From Flavobacterium litorale (GTDB taxonomy: Bacteria; Bacteroidota; Bacteroidia; Flavobacteriales; Flavobacteriaceae): DNA of 64,000 bases. Shown here one piece after another: positions 11,327 through 19,854 of the stretch. Position 1 is the first letter of the stretch, and each line of letters opens with the position of its first letter. The notes under the pieces are model-generated. The model saw only the letters and a program-made list of their open reading frames with translations, was not told the origin of the DNA and made no database searches. Position numbers and translations under genes: made by a program. The stretch covers positions 1,910,501-1,974,500 of the forward strand of contig NZ_CP080429.1 of the NCBI RefSeq assembly GCF_019613795.1. Reading direction: 5' to 3'.

Positions 11327-11388
11327 AGTATAGTTAAGTTGTTTATATTTATCGATGAATGGAAAAAAATAGGGCTTCAATCTTTGCT

Positions 11389-11781
11389 TTACGTATCATC
11401 AAAAAACACATCCAGTAACTCTTTGGTTATAGGTTTTTCTCCAAACTGAAATTTTATTCCTTTAGGTAACATTCTCGATTTTTGATAGTACTGGCTATAG
11501 GGATTGGTCATAATAACAATTAAACTGTTAGACGTTGGTATGTTTAGTTTTTGATAATGTTGTAAAAATTCCCAACCATTCATTTCGGGCATATTAATAT
11601 CTAAAAATATAAAGTCAGGTTTTCTATTAGTAGTATCCGAGAGGTACTGTAATGCCTCTGCACCACACTCTTTAACAATAACTTTTATGCTCGTATAGTA
11701 TTTATTAATAACTCTTTCATGAAAAAAGTTATCAATTTTGTTATCATCAACTAACATTATGTAACTAATTTGCTTTTTCAT
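11389..11781 (-). CDS. Receiver-only response regulator (paralogue)
   Basis: Single-domain response regulator of 130 residues. Acidic pocket D12/D13 (LVDDN), phosphoacceptor D61 (FLDINMPEMNG), switch region VIMTNPYSQ and conserved lysine in GEKPIT. The N-terminal stretch [18 protein letters not shown] is nearly identical to that of the receiver at 8840-9253, pointing to duplication around the kinase gene. It lacks the alpha-helical tail of its twin and has a different beta4-alpha4 segment, so the two may differ in output. It is 168 bases upstream of the kinase start and the region between contains a hairpin, so it may be a separate transcript. Confidence 0.9.
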   Translation of the reverse strand: MKKQISYIMLVDDNKIDNFFHERVINKYYTSIKVIVKECGAEALQYLSDTTNRKPDFIFLDINMPEMNGWEFLQHYQKLNIPTSNSLIVIMTNPYSQYYQKSRMLPKGIKFQFGEKPITKELLDVFFDDT

Positions 11782-12118
11782 GCTACAACAAATTACTATC
11801 GGTTGTACGTACGCGTATCATTCCTATTGCTAAGGTTTGATATACCTAATTAGAATATGTATTACATTAAACAATAATAAATAGAGAATTCCCCGAATTC
11901 GAAAATAAGCTACAAAAGCCCAACAGCTTAAAATTTATAAAAGCACCATGTTGTATTTAAAATATAATTAAAAAACATCGTTAAAAATCAATATTTTAAT
12001 AAAATAATCATTTCTGTATTAATTTTCAAATAATATGGTATTATATAAGTTAAACCGCACATAAATATAGTAATAATTTAACGATTTATTAAAATTTAAG
12101 GTGTCCTTTTATGTAAAA
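11782..12118. other. AT-rich intergenic stretch upstream of dnaK
   Basis: No convincing reading frame. It is extremely AT-rich and contains one short palindrome, GAATTC-ccc-GAATTC at 11886-11900, of unknown meaning. The functional-looking dnaK control elements lie to the right (12117-12181). Confidence 0.5.
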
Positions 12119-12148
12119 ATGACAGCTTGTCATATAAAACTGTCATTT
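12117..12148. promoter_or_regulatory. Nested TGACA/TGTCA inverted repeats upstream of dnaK
   Basis: ATGACA-gct-TGTCAT (12119-12133) is a perfect 6-bp inverted repeat with a 3-base spacer. A second TGTCATTT half-site (12141-12148) also pairs with AAATGACA (12117-12124). It has the geometry of a dimeric regulator site, about 18-50 bases before the promoter-like element at 12166. It is not a CIRCE element (no TTAGCACTC/GAGTGCTAA). Confidence 0.6.
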
Positions 12149-12165
12149 CATAATGTTTTAGTTGG

Positions 12166-12181
12166 TTGGCATAGTGATTGA
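12166..12181 (+). promoter_or_regulatory. Sigma-54-like -24/-12 element for dnaK
   Basis: TTGGCATAGTGATTGA resembles the sigma-54 -24/-12 consensus (TGGCAC-N5-TTGC): the GG is present, and TTGA stands where TTGC is expected. It lies 60 bases before the dnaK ATG. No TAnnTTTG box is visible, so this is the best promoter candidate. The assignment is inference. Confidence 0.45.
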
Positions 12182-12241
12182 CTATTAGTAAGCGAGTTTA
12201 AATAGAAACATAACAAATTCAGAAATAAAACTTTTAGACAA

Positions 12242-14146
12242 ATGAGTAAAATAATCGGAATTGACTTAGGAACAACCAACTCGTGTGTATCCGTTATGGA
12301 AGGTGGAGAGCCAGTGGTAATTTCTAATGCTGAAGGAAAAAGAACTACCCCGTCAGTAATTGCTTTTGTTGAAGGCGGAGAAATCAAGGTTGGTGATCCT
12401 GCAAAAAGACAGGCGGTGACCAATCCTACAAAAACAATATCTTCTATAAAACGTTTTATGGGAAATAAATTCTCAGAAAGCAGTAAAGAAGTAAGCAACG
12501 TACCTTATAAAGTTATAAAAGGAGATAATGATACGCCTCGTGTAGATATCGATGGTCGTTTATACACACCACAGGAGTTAAGTGCAATGACCCTCCAGAA
12601 AATGAAAAAAACTGCCGAAGATTATCTTGGGCAAACTGTAACAGAAGCAGTAATTACTGTACCAGCTTACTTTAACGATGCACAGCGCCAGGCTACTAAA
12701 GAGGCTGGAGAAATTGCAGGACTTAAAGTAAGAAGAATTATTAACGAGCCTACTGCTGCTGCACTAGCATACGGGCTTGATAAGGCTGGTAAAGACCAAA
12801 AAATTGCTGTATATGACCTTGGTGGTGGTACATTTGATATCTCTATACTAGAGTTAGGCGATGGTGTGTTTGAAGTACTATCTACAAATGGTGATACGCA
12901 CCTTGGTGGTGATGATTTTGACCAAGTAATTATTGACTGGCTTGCTAACGAATTTAACAGTGAAGAGGGTATTGACTTACGTAAAGACCCTATGGCTTTA
13001 CAACGTTTGAAAGAAGCTGCTGAGAAAGCAAAAATTGAGCTTTCGTCTTCTACACAAACCGAAATTAACCTGCCATACGTTACTGCTACAGCATCTGGAC
13101 CTAAGCACTTAGTAAAAACATTAACAAGAGCTAAATTTGAGCAACTAGCAGACGAGCTTGTAAAACGATCAATGTTACCATGCGAGAAAGCACTTAAAGA
13201 TGCAGGAATATCAAAATCAGATATTGATGAGGTAATATTAGTAGGAGGTTCTACACGTATGCCAAGAATACAGGATGAAGTAGAAAAATTCTTTGGTAAA
13301 AAACCATCAAAAGGAGTTAACCCAGACGAGGTTGTTGCTATTGGAGCAGCAATACAAGGTGGTGTACTTACTGGCGATGTAAAAGATGTATTACTTTTAG
13401 ATGTTACGCCACTATCATTAGGTATTGAAACTATGGGGGGTGTAATGACGAAACTTATAGAAGCCAATACAACCATACCTACCAAAAAATCGCAGGTATT
13501 CTCTACAGCAGCAGACAATCAGCCATCAGTAGAGATACATGTACTACAGGGTGAACGACCAATGGCTACAGATAACAAAACTATCGGGCGTTTCCACCTA
13601 GATGGTATTCCGCCAGCACAAAGAGGTGTACCACAAATTGAGGTAACGTTTGATATTGATGCCAACGGTATCATTAAGGTATCAGCTACCGATAAAGGAA
13701 CAGGTAAATCGCATGATATCCGTATCGAGGCTTCTTCAGGATTAACGCAGGAAGAAATTGACAGAATGCGTAGCGAAGCGGAGGCTAATGCTGAAGCAGA
13801 TAAAGAAGCAAAAGAGAAAGTTGATAAGCTAAACGAGGCTGATGGTATGATTTTCCAAACCGAAAAGCAACTTGCTGAGTTTGGTGATAAATTATCAGAT
13901 GCTAATAAGCAACCCATACAAGAAGCATTGGAAGCGCTTAAAAAGGCTTACGAAACTAAAGATGTAGCTACCATACAGCCTGCACTTGACAAGATAAACG
14001 AAGCTTGGAAAAACGCATCGGAAGAAATGTATAAAGCACAAGCAGAAAGTGGTGCTCAAGGTGGTGCAGAACAAGCACAGCCTCAAGGAGAGCAAGGTGC
14101 TGCTGACGATGAAGTACAAGATGTTGACTTTGAAGAAGTAAAATAA
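12242..14146 (+). CDS. dnaK: Chaperone DnaK (Hsp70)
   Basis: Hsp70 chaperone, 634 residues, the expected length. The ATPase domain begins [21 protein letters not shown] and shows the phosphate-2 motif [14 protein letters not shown], the adenosine motif [13 protein letters not shown] and AIQGG before the linker [16 protein letters not shown]. The substrate-binding domain follows (about 390-500), then the helical lid, and a Gly/Gln/Ala-rich tail ending [12 protein letters not shown], the usual co-chaperone-contact end. dnaJ and grpE are not adjacent. It is monocistronic, flanked upstream by nested palindromes and a sigma-54-like element and downstream by a strong terminator. Start is fixed by the conserved N terminus. 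Confidence 0.99.
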   Translation: MSKIIGIDLGTTNSCVSVMEGGEPVVISNAEGKRTTPSVIAFVEGGEIKVGDPAKRQAVTNPTKTISSIKRFMGNKFSESSKEVSNVPYKVIKGDNDTPRVDIDGRLYTPQELSAMTLQKMKKTAEDYLGQTVTEAVITVPAYFNDAQRQATKEAGEIAGLKVRRIINEPTAAALAYGLDKAGKDQKIAVYDLGGGTFDISILELGDGVFEVLSTNGDTHLGGDDFDQVIIDWLANEFNSEEGIDLRKDPMALQRLKEAAEKAKIELSSSTQTEINLPYVTATASGPKHLVKTLTRAKFEQLADELVKRSMLPCEKALKDAGISKSDIDEVILVGGSTRMPRIQDEVEKFFGKKPSKGVNPDEVVAIGAAIQGGVLTGDVKDVLLLDVTPLSLGIETMGGVMTKLIEANTTIPTKKSQVFSTAADNQPSVEIHVLQGERPMATDNKTIGRFHLDGIPPAQRGVPQIEVTFDIDANGIIKVSATDKGTGKSHDIRIEASSGLTQEEIDRMRSEAEANAEADKEAKEKVDKLNEADGMIFQTEKQLAEFGDKLSDANKQPIQEALEALKKAYETKDVATIQPALDKINEAWKNASEEMYKAQAESGAQGGAEQAQPQGEQGAADDEVQDVDFEEVK

Positions 14147-14183
14147 TCTTCTAGATTTTTAGATAAGAGATTATAGATAATAG

Positions 14184-14215
14184 AAAAACGCTCCGCAATT
14201 TGCGGAGCGTTTTTT
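14184..14215. terminator. Bidirectional terminator after dnaK
   Basis: Perfect 14-bp stem (AAAAACGCTCCGCA / TGCGGAGCGTTTTT) with a 3-base loop and U-tracts on both strands. It serves rightward dnaK and the leftward gene at 14236. Confidence 0.92.
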
Positions 14216-14235
14216 GTTTTTACCTATTTTAACCT

Positions 14236-14901
14236 CTATCTAAATATGTTACCCATCCAGTAGAAAATACGTCCAAAAAATGTTCTTTCTATAATTACTT
14301 CTCCTATCAAAATAACTCCAAGAGATATGTTATAATTTGTCTTTTCGGTTATAACTATTTGCTCTGTTGAAAATGAAACATAGCTTATTTCAATCATATC
14401 TCCTTTTACCGCTTTAATTGTAAATTTACCATCGATATTTGTTTGAGTTTCTTGATGAGTTGTTCTATTTATTACTGTAGCTCCTGGAATCATTCCTACT
14501 TGATCTGAAACTATACCAGTAATAATATTGTCTTTTTCAGGAACAATTTCTACATTTTTTATTTTTGTTTTGCCATTAGTTTCGTGTACTTCTGTTTGTA
14601 TCGTTTCTTGTGACCAAACATCATTTGTACCAATCCCGATAAAAGATACTATTGTTGCGCCTGCCGCTAACCATAAACTCTTTTTTTCTTTGGGTATAAT
14701 TAGGTCACGATTTAATTGTTCAAGTTTAATGTGTCCACATACTAATTTTTCTTTATTCAGTATTCTGGCAATTTCCCTATCAGATGAATTAGTAAGATCA
14801 TGTACCTGTTTCTGACAGGAAGCACAAAAACGCCCCTTTTTAGGTGTCATTTTTTCCCAGTTTTCGTGGCAAGGTTTGGGTATTGTTATTTGTATTGGCA
14901 T
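14236..14901 (-). CDS. Cys-rich N-domain / single-pass / CarboxypepD_reg-like protein
   Basis: A 221-residue protein of unknown role with three visible parts. The N-terminal 60 residues carry C11-H12, C26xxC29 and C55xH57 (PCHENW, RFCASCQK, VCGH), a likely small metal- or redox-binding module. A hydrophobic stretch follows (about 76-95, LWLAAGATIVSFIGIG), compatible with one membrane helix. The rest (about 115-195) is a CarboxypepD_reg-like beta-sandwich (GIVSDQVGMIPGATV, TNIDGKFTIKAVKGD), a domain normally outside the cytoplasm. It ends with an amphipathic aromatic segment. There is no cleavable signal peptide, so the Cys module should stay in the cytoplasm. I recognise the family as common and multicopy in Flavobacteriia, with no established function. 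It is monocistronic and ends at the dnaK terminator. Confidence 0.8.
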   Translation of the reverse strand: MPIQITIPKPCHENWEKMTPKKGRFCASCQKQVHDLTNSSDREIARILNKEKLVCGHIKLEQLNRDLIIPKEKKSLWLAAGATIVSFIGIGTNDVWSQETIQTEVHETNGKTKIKNVEIVPEKDNIITGIVSDQVGMIPGATVINRTTHQETQTNIDGKFTIKAVKGDMIEISYVSFSTEQIVITEKTNYNISLGVILIGEVIIERTFFGRIFYWMGNIFR

Positions 14902-15143
14902 AAACCAAATATAGTTAAATATTGAAGATATGCTTTTTTCTAATTAATAAACTCACAAAAAAAATGAGTTCAATATATAAGTATTAAATACTGTATAGGA
15001 GTACATCATTTAATTAAATATAATACTTAATATTGAAATCAACTATACCCACTTTTCAGAATTATATGGCTATGTTTGTAAACTTAAAGTTAGGTATATA
15101 AAATATTCTGAAAATTAAATTATAACAATAAAACATTTTATGT

Positions 15144-16097
15144 ATGACCTGTAGGGTTTGTGAAAATACGGATAATAATAAAACATACGAGGCAAGAGAG
15201 ATGATGTTTGGATCAAGGGAGAAGTTCAAATACTTTCAATGCAATCAATGCGAATGTTTGCAGATAGCAACAATTCCAAATGATATGTCGCCACATTATC
15301 CAACAGATTACTATAGTTTTTCATCTAATCAAGACTCTGGAGGTTTCATTAAAAACCTAATTAAGAAAGAACGAAATAAATTTGCTGTTTTTAATAATAG
15401 CTATCTAGGTAAAATAGTATACAATTATTTTCCTAATAACGTTTTTCGTATTCTTTCACACTTACCAATCACAAAAAAAACATCAATAATAGATTTGGGA
15501 TGTGGAGACGGACGTTTTTTATGTGATTTAAAAGATATTGGCATTGAAAAAGTTTTAGGTGTAGATCCTTTTATAAAAAATAGTATAGAGTATCCTAATG
15601 GTGTTCGGGTTGTTAAGCAGACAATTCACGAAACAGAGGGTAAATGGGATTTAATTATGCTTCACCATTCTTTTGAGCATATGTCTGACCCTTTAGATAC
15701 CTTAAAATCTATAGCTAATTTGCTTACAGAAAAAGGGGTTTGCCTTATACGGATTCCTACTTCTTCTTCGTATGCTTGGCAACATTATCGTGAAAATTGG
15801 GTACAATTAGATGCTCCTAGACATTTTTTTCTGCACTCTTTAAAAAGTATCGATATACTTACTGAAAATGCAAATTTAAAAGTTGATAATATAATCTATG
15901 ACTCATCGGATTTTCAGTTTTGGGGAAGTGAGCAATATAGTAGAGATATTCCATTGATGGATGATAAATCGTATGCTATAAACCCCAAAAAATCGATTTT
16001 CTCTAAAAATGATATATCAGATTATAAGATGAAGGCTGATAAGCTGAATAATAGCAAGGATGGAGATTCAATTGCGTTATTCATCAGCAAAAAATAA
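15144..16097 (+). CDS. Class I SAM-dependent methyltransferase with N-terminal Cys motif
   Basis: Probable SAM-dependent methyltransferase, 317 residues. The N terminus has a zinc-ribbon-like arrangement, C3xxC6 and C33xxC36 (QCNQCEC). The class I Rossmann core is clear: motif I at D117 (DLGCGDGRFL), an acidic strand end in VLGVDPF, and LHHSFEHMSDP as the post-motif segment, with RIPTSSSYAW further on. This Cys4 plus Methyltransf_23-type layout is frequent in polysaccharide or O-antigen loci, where the enzymes modify sugars, but no such genes are nearby. The gene is isolated in visibly more AT-rich DNA than its neighbours and uses A/T-ending codons heavily, which suggests, but does not prove, acquisition by transfer. 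Substrate unknown. A TATGTTTG box at 15071-15078 could be its promoter. Confidence 0.85.
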   Translation: MTCRVCENTDNNKTYEAREMMFGSREKFKYFQCNQCECLQIATIPNDMSPHYPTDYYSFSSNQDSGGFIKNLIKKERNKFAVFNNSYLGKIVYNYFPNNVFRILSHLPITKKTSIIDLGCGDGRFLCDLKDIGIEKVLGVDPFIKNSIEYPNGVRVVKQTIHETEGKWDLIMLHHSFEHMSDPLDTLKSIANLLTEKGVCLIRIPTSSSYAWQHYRENWVQLDAPRHFFLHSLKSIDILTENANLKVDNIIYDSSDFQFWGSEQYSRDIPLMDDKSYAINPKKSIFSKNDISDYKMKADKLNNSKDGDSIALFISKK

Positions 16098-16200
16098 TTT
16101 AAACTATTGAATTAAATTCCCACAATTATCTTACCTTGATTATGCTATAGCCATTTTAGGTATAAGTTGTACATCTTAAAAATAAGTTGCCTTACATCAA

Positions 16201-16965
16201 TCAGATTACTTTTTTAATAACGCGCAGTTTATGCGTATGCCTTTGTGTATCAACATTGTAAATGCCCAAATGGTCTAGCCTGTCAATACGAACTTTACCA
16301 TGCGCATGTATAATGTAGTTATCTTCCATTATAATGCCTACATGTATAATTGCACCGTCCTCGTTATCAAAAAAAGCTAAATCGCCAGGTTCACTTTCCT
16401 CAATAAAACTTAATGCCTCACCCTGTGTTGCCTGTTCCGATGCATCGCGTAGCAGTTTATAACCGTTTAGTTTATATACCATTTGTGTAAAGCCCGAACA
16501 ATCTATCCCGAAAGGGGTTTTACCACCCCAAAGGTAGGGTGCGTTAAGGTACATAAAGGCGGTACGCAACAAATGTTGTTTACTGGTTACCCCTGTAGTT
16601 TTTAAGCCTTCAAAACTATAATTTTCGGTATTTATATTGGAGTTATCTAAAAATGATAATGATGTGCCTATGGGTACAGCAAGCAACTGATTGTTAGGTG
16701 CTGTTATATACTCTATTAAATCAGCATTTAATACGGCAGGAACTTTTTCCAGTTGATTATAATCTGCTTCGGATATTGCTTTGTATTGTTTGTTATCTAT
16801 CCATCCAGTATAGCTATCAAATGCTAGCTGAATATACGACCATTTTTTGTTTTGCTTTAAAACTTTAAAATGTTCTCCAAATAATACTTGCGATGTCATT
16901 TCACTTTGGTCAGAATGCTCCAACCGAAGGGGTACAATAGCAAGGTTACAAATACCAAACATCAT
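16201..16965 (-). CDS. NlpC/P60 family C40 peptidase
   Basis: Cysteine peptidase of the NlpC/P60 (C40) family, about 254 residues, likely cutting peptidoglycan stem peptides. The N-terminal 60-120 residues form an SH3-like region (VLFGEHFKVLKQNKKWSYIQL, split by GWI). The catalytic domain shows the Cys in GIDCSGFTQMVY, the His in IIHVGIIM and the third residue in YIIHAHGKV. The start at 16965 (or the next ATG at 16962) gives MMFGICNLAIVPLR, the usual N terminus for the flavobacterial family. A longer frame to 17043 adds an unconserved lysine-rich leader. No signal peptide is obvious in the short form, so export is uncertain; related flavobacterial proteins share this feature. It is transcribed leftward behind the thiolase gene. 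Confidence 0.88.
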   Translation of the reverse strand: MMFGICNLAIVPLRLEHSDQSEMTSQVLFGEHFKVLKQNKKWSYIQLAFDSYTGWIDNKQYKAISEADYNQLEKVPAVLNADLIEYITAPNNQLLAVPIGTSLSFLDNSNINTENYSFEGLKTTGVTSKQHLLRTAFMYLNAPYLWGGKTPFGIDCSGFTQMVYKLNGYKLLRDASEQATQGEALSFIEESEPGDLAFFDNEDGAIIHVGIIMEDNYIIHAHGKVRIDRLDHLGIYNVDTQRHTHKLRVIKKVI

Positions 16966-17109
16966 TATAATTAACTGTTTATTTTTTGTTTTTGTATTGG
17001 TGCGCAACAAAAAAATTGGCGTTGCCTCATCGTAAAACCACAAATATAGTAGTTAATTCTGAAGCAACGCCAAATACTATTGCTGTTTTAACCTAAGTTA
17101 ATAACAAGT

Positions 17110-18291
17110 TTATGCTCTTTCAATAACAATTGCCGATGCACCACCACCACCATTACAGATAGCTGCTGCACCAATTTTGGCATTGTTTTGTTCTAATACA
17201 TTAAGTAATGTAACGATAATTCTGGCACCAGAACATCCTAATGGGTGCCCTAACGATACCGCTCCACCATTTACGTTTACTTTATCGGCATCTAAACCTA
17301 ATATTTTGGTGTTTGCAATACCTACTACAGAGAATGCCTCGTTAAATTCAAAAAAGTCAACATCATCTTTAGTAATACCTGCTTTATCTAATGCTTTTGG
17401 TAATGCTTTGGCGGGCGATGTGGTAAACCATTTTGGCTCTTGTTCTGCATCAGCATACGATTTTATGTAGGCTAATGGCTTCATGCCAAGTTCGTTTGCT
17501 TTTTCTTCGCTCATCAATACCAATGCGGCTGCACCATCGTTTATAGTAGATGCGTTGGCTGCCGTTACTGTACCCTCTTTTGTAAACGCAGGGCGTAGTG
17601 CAGGTATTTTCTCTAATTTTACATTAGTATATTCTTCATCTTTAGTAACCATAACAGGTTCGCCACGACGTTGTGGTACTGCTACAGGAACAACCTCGTT
17701 ATCAAACTTACCAGCATCCCAAGCTTTAGCAGAACGCTCGTACGATTGTACTGCAAAGGCATCTTGCTCTTCTCTTGTAACATTATATTCTGTAGCACAA
17801 AGGTCTGCACAAACACCCATAGCGTTATTATCGTAAGCATCGCTAAGTCCATCCTTCTGCATACCATCTATCATCGAAACAGGACCAAATTTGCTACCGT
17901 TTCTCATGTGTGTGTAATGCGGGATAAGACTCATGTTTTCCATACCACCTGCTACAATAATATCAGCATCGCCGCACATAATGCTTTGGGCTGCTTGCAT
18001 AACGGTTTTCATACCCGATGCACATACTTTATTTACGGTAGTGGCACTCACATGGTCTGGAAGCCCAGCATGTTTTGCCGCTTGTCTTGCAGGAGCCTGA
18101 CCCACGCCAGCCTGTACTACATTACCCATCAAAACTTCGTTTACCATAGCACCATCAAGGTTTATTTTTTCTAATGCACCTTTTATGGCTGCTGCACCTA
18201 GTATTGGAGCAGGTACTGTTGATAATGCACCCATAAAACTACCTATTGGCGTACGTACAGCCGAAACGATTACTACTTTTTTATTACTCAT
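17110..18291 (-). CDS. Acetyl-CoA C-acyltransferase (thiolase)
   Basis: Thiolase of 393 residues, condensing or cleaving acyl-CoA (acetoacetyl-CoA or 3-ketoacyl-CoA). The nucleophile is C90 in NKVCASGMK; the other catalytic residues are H349 in LGHPLGCSG and C379 in AICNGGGGAS, with the NEAF motif also present. The layout is typical of biosynthetic-type acetyl-CoA acetyltransferases, but sequence alone does not separate acetoacetyl-CoA thiolase from a beta-oxidation thiolase, and no fatty-acid genes are adjacent. The start MSNKKVVIVSAVRTPIGSF is the conserved family start. It is leftward; the region between it and the upstream cpcT-like gene holds a terminator, so it has its own promoter. Confidence 0.95.
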   Translation of the reverse strand: MSNKKVVIVSAVRTPIGSFMGALSTVPAPILGAAAIKGALEKINLDGAMVNEVLMGNVVQAGVGQAPARQAAKHAGLPDHVSATTVNKVCASGMKTVMQAAQSIMCGDADIIVAGGMENMSLIPHYTHMRNGSKFGPVSMIDGMQKDGLSDAYDNNAMGVCADLCATEYNVTREEQDAFAVQSYERSAKAWDAGKFDNEVVPVAVPQRRGEPVMVTKDEEYTNVKLEKIPALRPAFTKEGTVTAANASTINDGAAALVLMSEEKANELGMKPLAYIKSYADAEQEPKWFTTSPAKALPKALDKAGITKDDVDFFEFNEAFSVVGIANTKILGLDADKVNVNGGAVSLGHPLGCSGARIIVTLLNVLEQNNAKIGAAAICNGGGGASAIVIERA

Positions 18292-18447
18292 TTTTATCTG
18301 CTTTTGTTTGTTGATATTGCGAAATTAATGATTTTTATTTCGTATTGAAATAAAGTATTCAAAAATAATGATTAAACACCGCAACTTTTTGAGAATGACG
18401 AATATTTTGTGCTCTTTAGAAAACGGATGTCAACAGTATTAAAACAC

Positions 18448-18481
18448 AAAACACACCTAATTTTGAAACTAGGTGTGTTTT
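18448..18481 (-). terminator. Terminator after the CpcT-like gene
   Basis: A 12-bp stem (AAAACACACCTA / TAGGTGTGTTTT) with a 10-base loop, just beyond the stop of the leftward gene at 18501. Confidence 0.75.
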
Positions 18482-18500
18482 GCTGTGAGGGAGAGAACGA

Positions 18501-19124
18501 TTATAATTTATCGAAAATATAACCTGCCTTTTCTGCACCCCATACATGTTCGTCGTCATCATCAAAACCTCTGTCCCATGATATAATCTGGTTGGGTAGT
18601 ACCGTTACCTCCGATGTTGCATAGCTAGCACCATATAACTCGCTTTTACAAGTTTTTTCTCCTGTAGCACCTACAAATTTATTTTTTGCAACGCGTTTTA
18701 ATACTACGCCACAACCTTCTTTTAAAGTAATGTTGGTTAATGGTAGTGCATCAAAAGCTTCGGGAGTACCCCATTTACCAATCCATTCTTTTTCGTTTTT
18801 AATGGTATATATATCGCTAATAAAGGCATCATTACCATAATGCGATACTTTGTAAATACGAACCCTATAAGGCTTATCTTGTTTTGTATATAATGCTTGT
18901 TCTACATAAATGTAATTCCCTTCTCGATTCTCCCAGATAGGAACCATACGTAATGAGATATTATAATAGGTAGTATCGGCAACAGATTGTTTCTCTGATG
19001 TATAATTACCTTGCATTATGGTTAATAACTCCTTTAGGTGTTTTTCGTTTTTATTGCTTGTGTTTTGGGCAATACCCGAAAATACAGTTAGTCCAATTAA
19101 AAGTGTAAAGTAAATTTTTTTCAT
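18501..19124 (-). CDS. CpcT/CpeT-family protein, exported
   Basis: A 207-residue exported protein of the CpcT/CpeT (DUF1001) family. In cyanobacteria the family attaches bilins to phycobiliproteins; flavobacteria have no phycobiliproteins, so that role cannot be transferred here. A signal peptide is visible (MKKIYFTLLIGLTVFSGIAQ). Family-like features are MQGNYTSEKQS, VPIWENREGNYIYVEQAL, PYRVRIYKV, a Cys in EGCGVVLKR, and the C-terminal SWDRGFD and VWGAEKAGYIF. The chromophore lyase-like beta-barrel probably binds a hydrophobic or tetrapyrrole-like ligand, which is inference. It is 38 bases downstream of a DoxX-like membrane gene and both are leftward, so they probably form a two-gene operon. 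Confidence 0.85.
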   Translation of the reverse strand: MKKIYFTLLIGLTVFSGIAQNTSNKNEKHLKELLTIMQGNYTSEKQSVADTTYYNISLRMVPIWENREGNYIYVEQALYTKQDKPYRVRIYKVSHYGNDAFISDIYTIKNEKEWIGKWGTPEAFDALPLTNITLKEGCGVVLKRVAKNKFVGATGEKTCKSELYGASYATSEVTVLPNQIISWDRGFDDDDEHVWGAEKAGYIFDKL

Positions 19125-19162
19125 GTATTGTATTTTTTATGTTTTGAAATGTTTGGTGCTAT

Positions 19163-19528
19163 TTATTGTTTTGGATATACTTTCCTATCAAAATACCACG
19201 AAACAGCTATAAGTATAATGCCTATGGCTGCTGTTATGTGTGCGCCATCCTTAACCATTAGGTGTGCAGCTAATGCTAAAATAGCATCGAACAGAAAGCC
19301 TGCATAAGCTAGCTCTTTTAAAAAGTGCGACCATTTGGTTAATACGGTAATTACTCCAGCAATTTTTAATAGCGCTAATGGGTATATTAGCCACGTTGGG
19401 AAGCCAAGATTTACGAAAAAGCCACTTACCATTTCGTACTTTAAAAGATACATGGATGCACTATACAAAAAAAGTAAGCACATTAGGCTAGTAGCAATCC
19501 AATAGATAATTTTATTTGTTTTCATCAT
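19163..19528 (-). CDS. DoxX-like membrane protein
   Basis: Small integral membrane protein of 121 residues with four hydrophobic helices (about 8-27, 46-64, 70-90 and 96-113), matching the DoxX-like family. Recognisable features are YLLKYEMVSGFFVNLGFPTWLIYPLALLK, split across helices one and two, and WYFDRKVYP at the end. Family roles are poorly defined and include links to quinone or sulfur redox chemistry. It is the first gene of a probable pair with the CpcT-like gene 38 bases downstream. Either of two adjacent ATGs (19528 or 19525) could be the start. Confidence 0.82.
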   Translation of the reverse strand: MMKTNKIIYWIATSLMCLLFLYSASMYLLKYEMVSGFFVNLGFPTWLIYPLALLKIAGVITVLTKWSHFLKELAYAGFLFDAILALAAHLMVKDGAHITAAIGIILIAVSWYFDRKVYPKQ

Positions 19529-19632
19529 TTACAGCAATTGAAGTCTGTTTACATTGAGATTTTAACTATAGGAGAATCCATTTTATTAAAGTAAATGTAT
19601 TGAAATAAATTTTAGGGAAGTATTGAAAATAA

Positions 19633-19658
19633 AAAAGCCTTGATTTTTCAAGGCTTTT
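19633..19658 (-). terminator. Terminator of the tRNA operon
   Basis: An 11-bp stem (AAAAGCCTTGA / TCAAGGCTTTT) with a 4-base loop, seven bases past the 3' end of tRNA-Arg, with a T-run on the leftward strand. Confidence 0.85.
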
Positions 19659-19664
19659 AAATCG

Positions 19665-19738
<74 letters not shown>

Positions 19739-19771
19739 CTAAATCGTTAAGATTTAAATAGTTCTTTTTAG

Positions 19772-19846
19772 TCGGGGTGGCAGGATTCGAACCTGCGACC
19801 TCCTGCTCCCAAAGCAGGCGCGATGACCGGGCTACGCTACACCCCG
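19772..19846 (-). tRNA. tRNA-Pro (anticodon UGG)
   Basis: A 75-nt cloverleaf: acceptor CGGGGTG/CACCCCG, anticodon stem CCTGC/GCAGG around TTTGGGA (anticodon TGG), T arm GCAGG-TTCGAAT-CCTGC, discriminator A. CCA is not encoded. Confidence 0.97.
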
Positions 19847-19854
19847 AAAAGAAG

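Noticed and set aside
11886..11900. GAATTC-ccc-GAATTC palindrome upstream of dnaK
   Set aside because: It is a short AT-rich palindrome too far from the promoter-like element to call an operator; it may be chance.
12667..13518. Long minus-strand reading frame opposite dnaK
   Set aside because: It is a codon-bias shadow of dnaK, Ser/Pro/Ala-rich with no motif, promoter or homologue that I recognise.
17671..18174. Plus-strand frame opposite the thiolase gene
   Set aside because: The thiolase has full catalytic motifs on the other strand; the frame has no recognisable domain.
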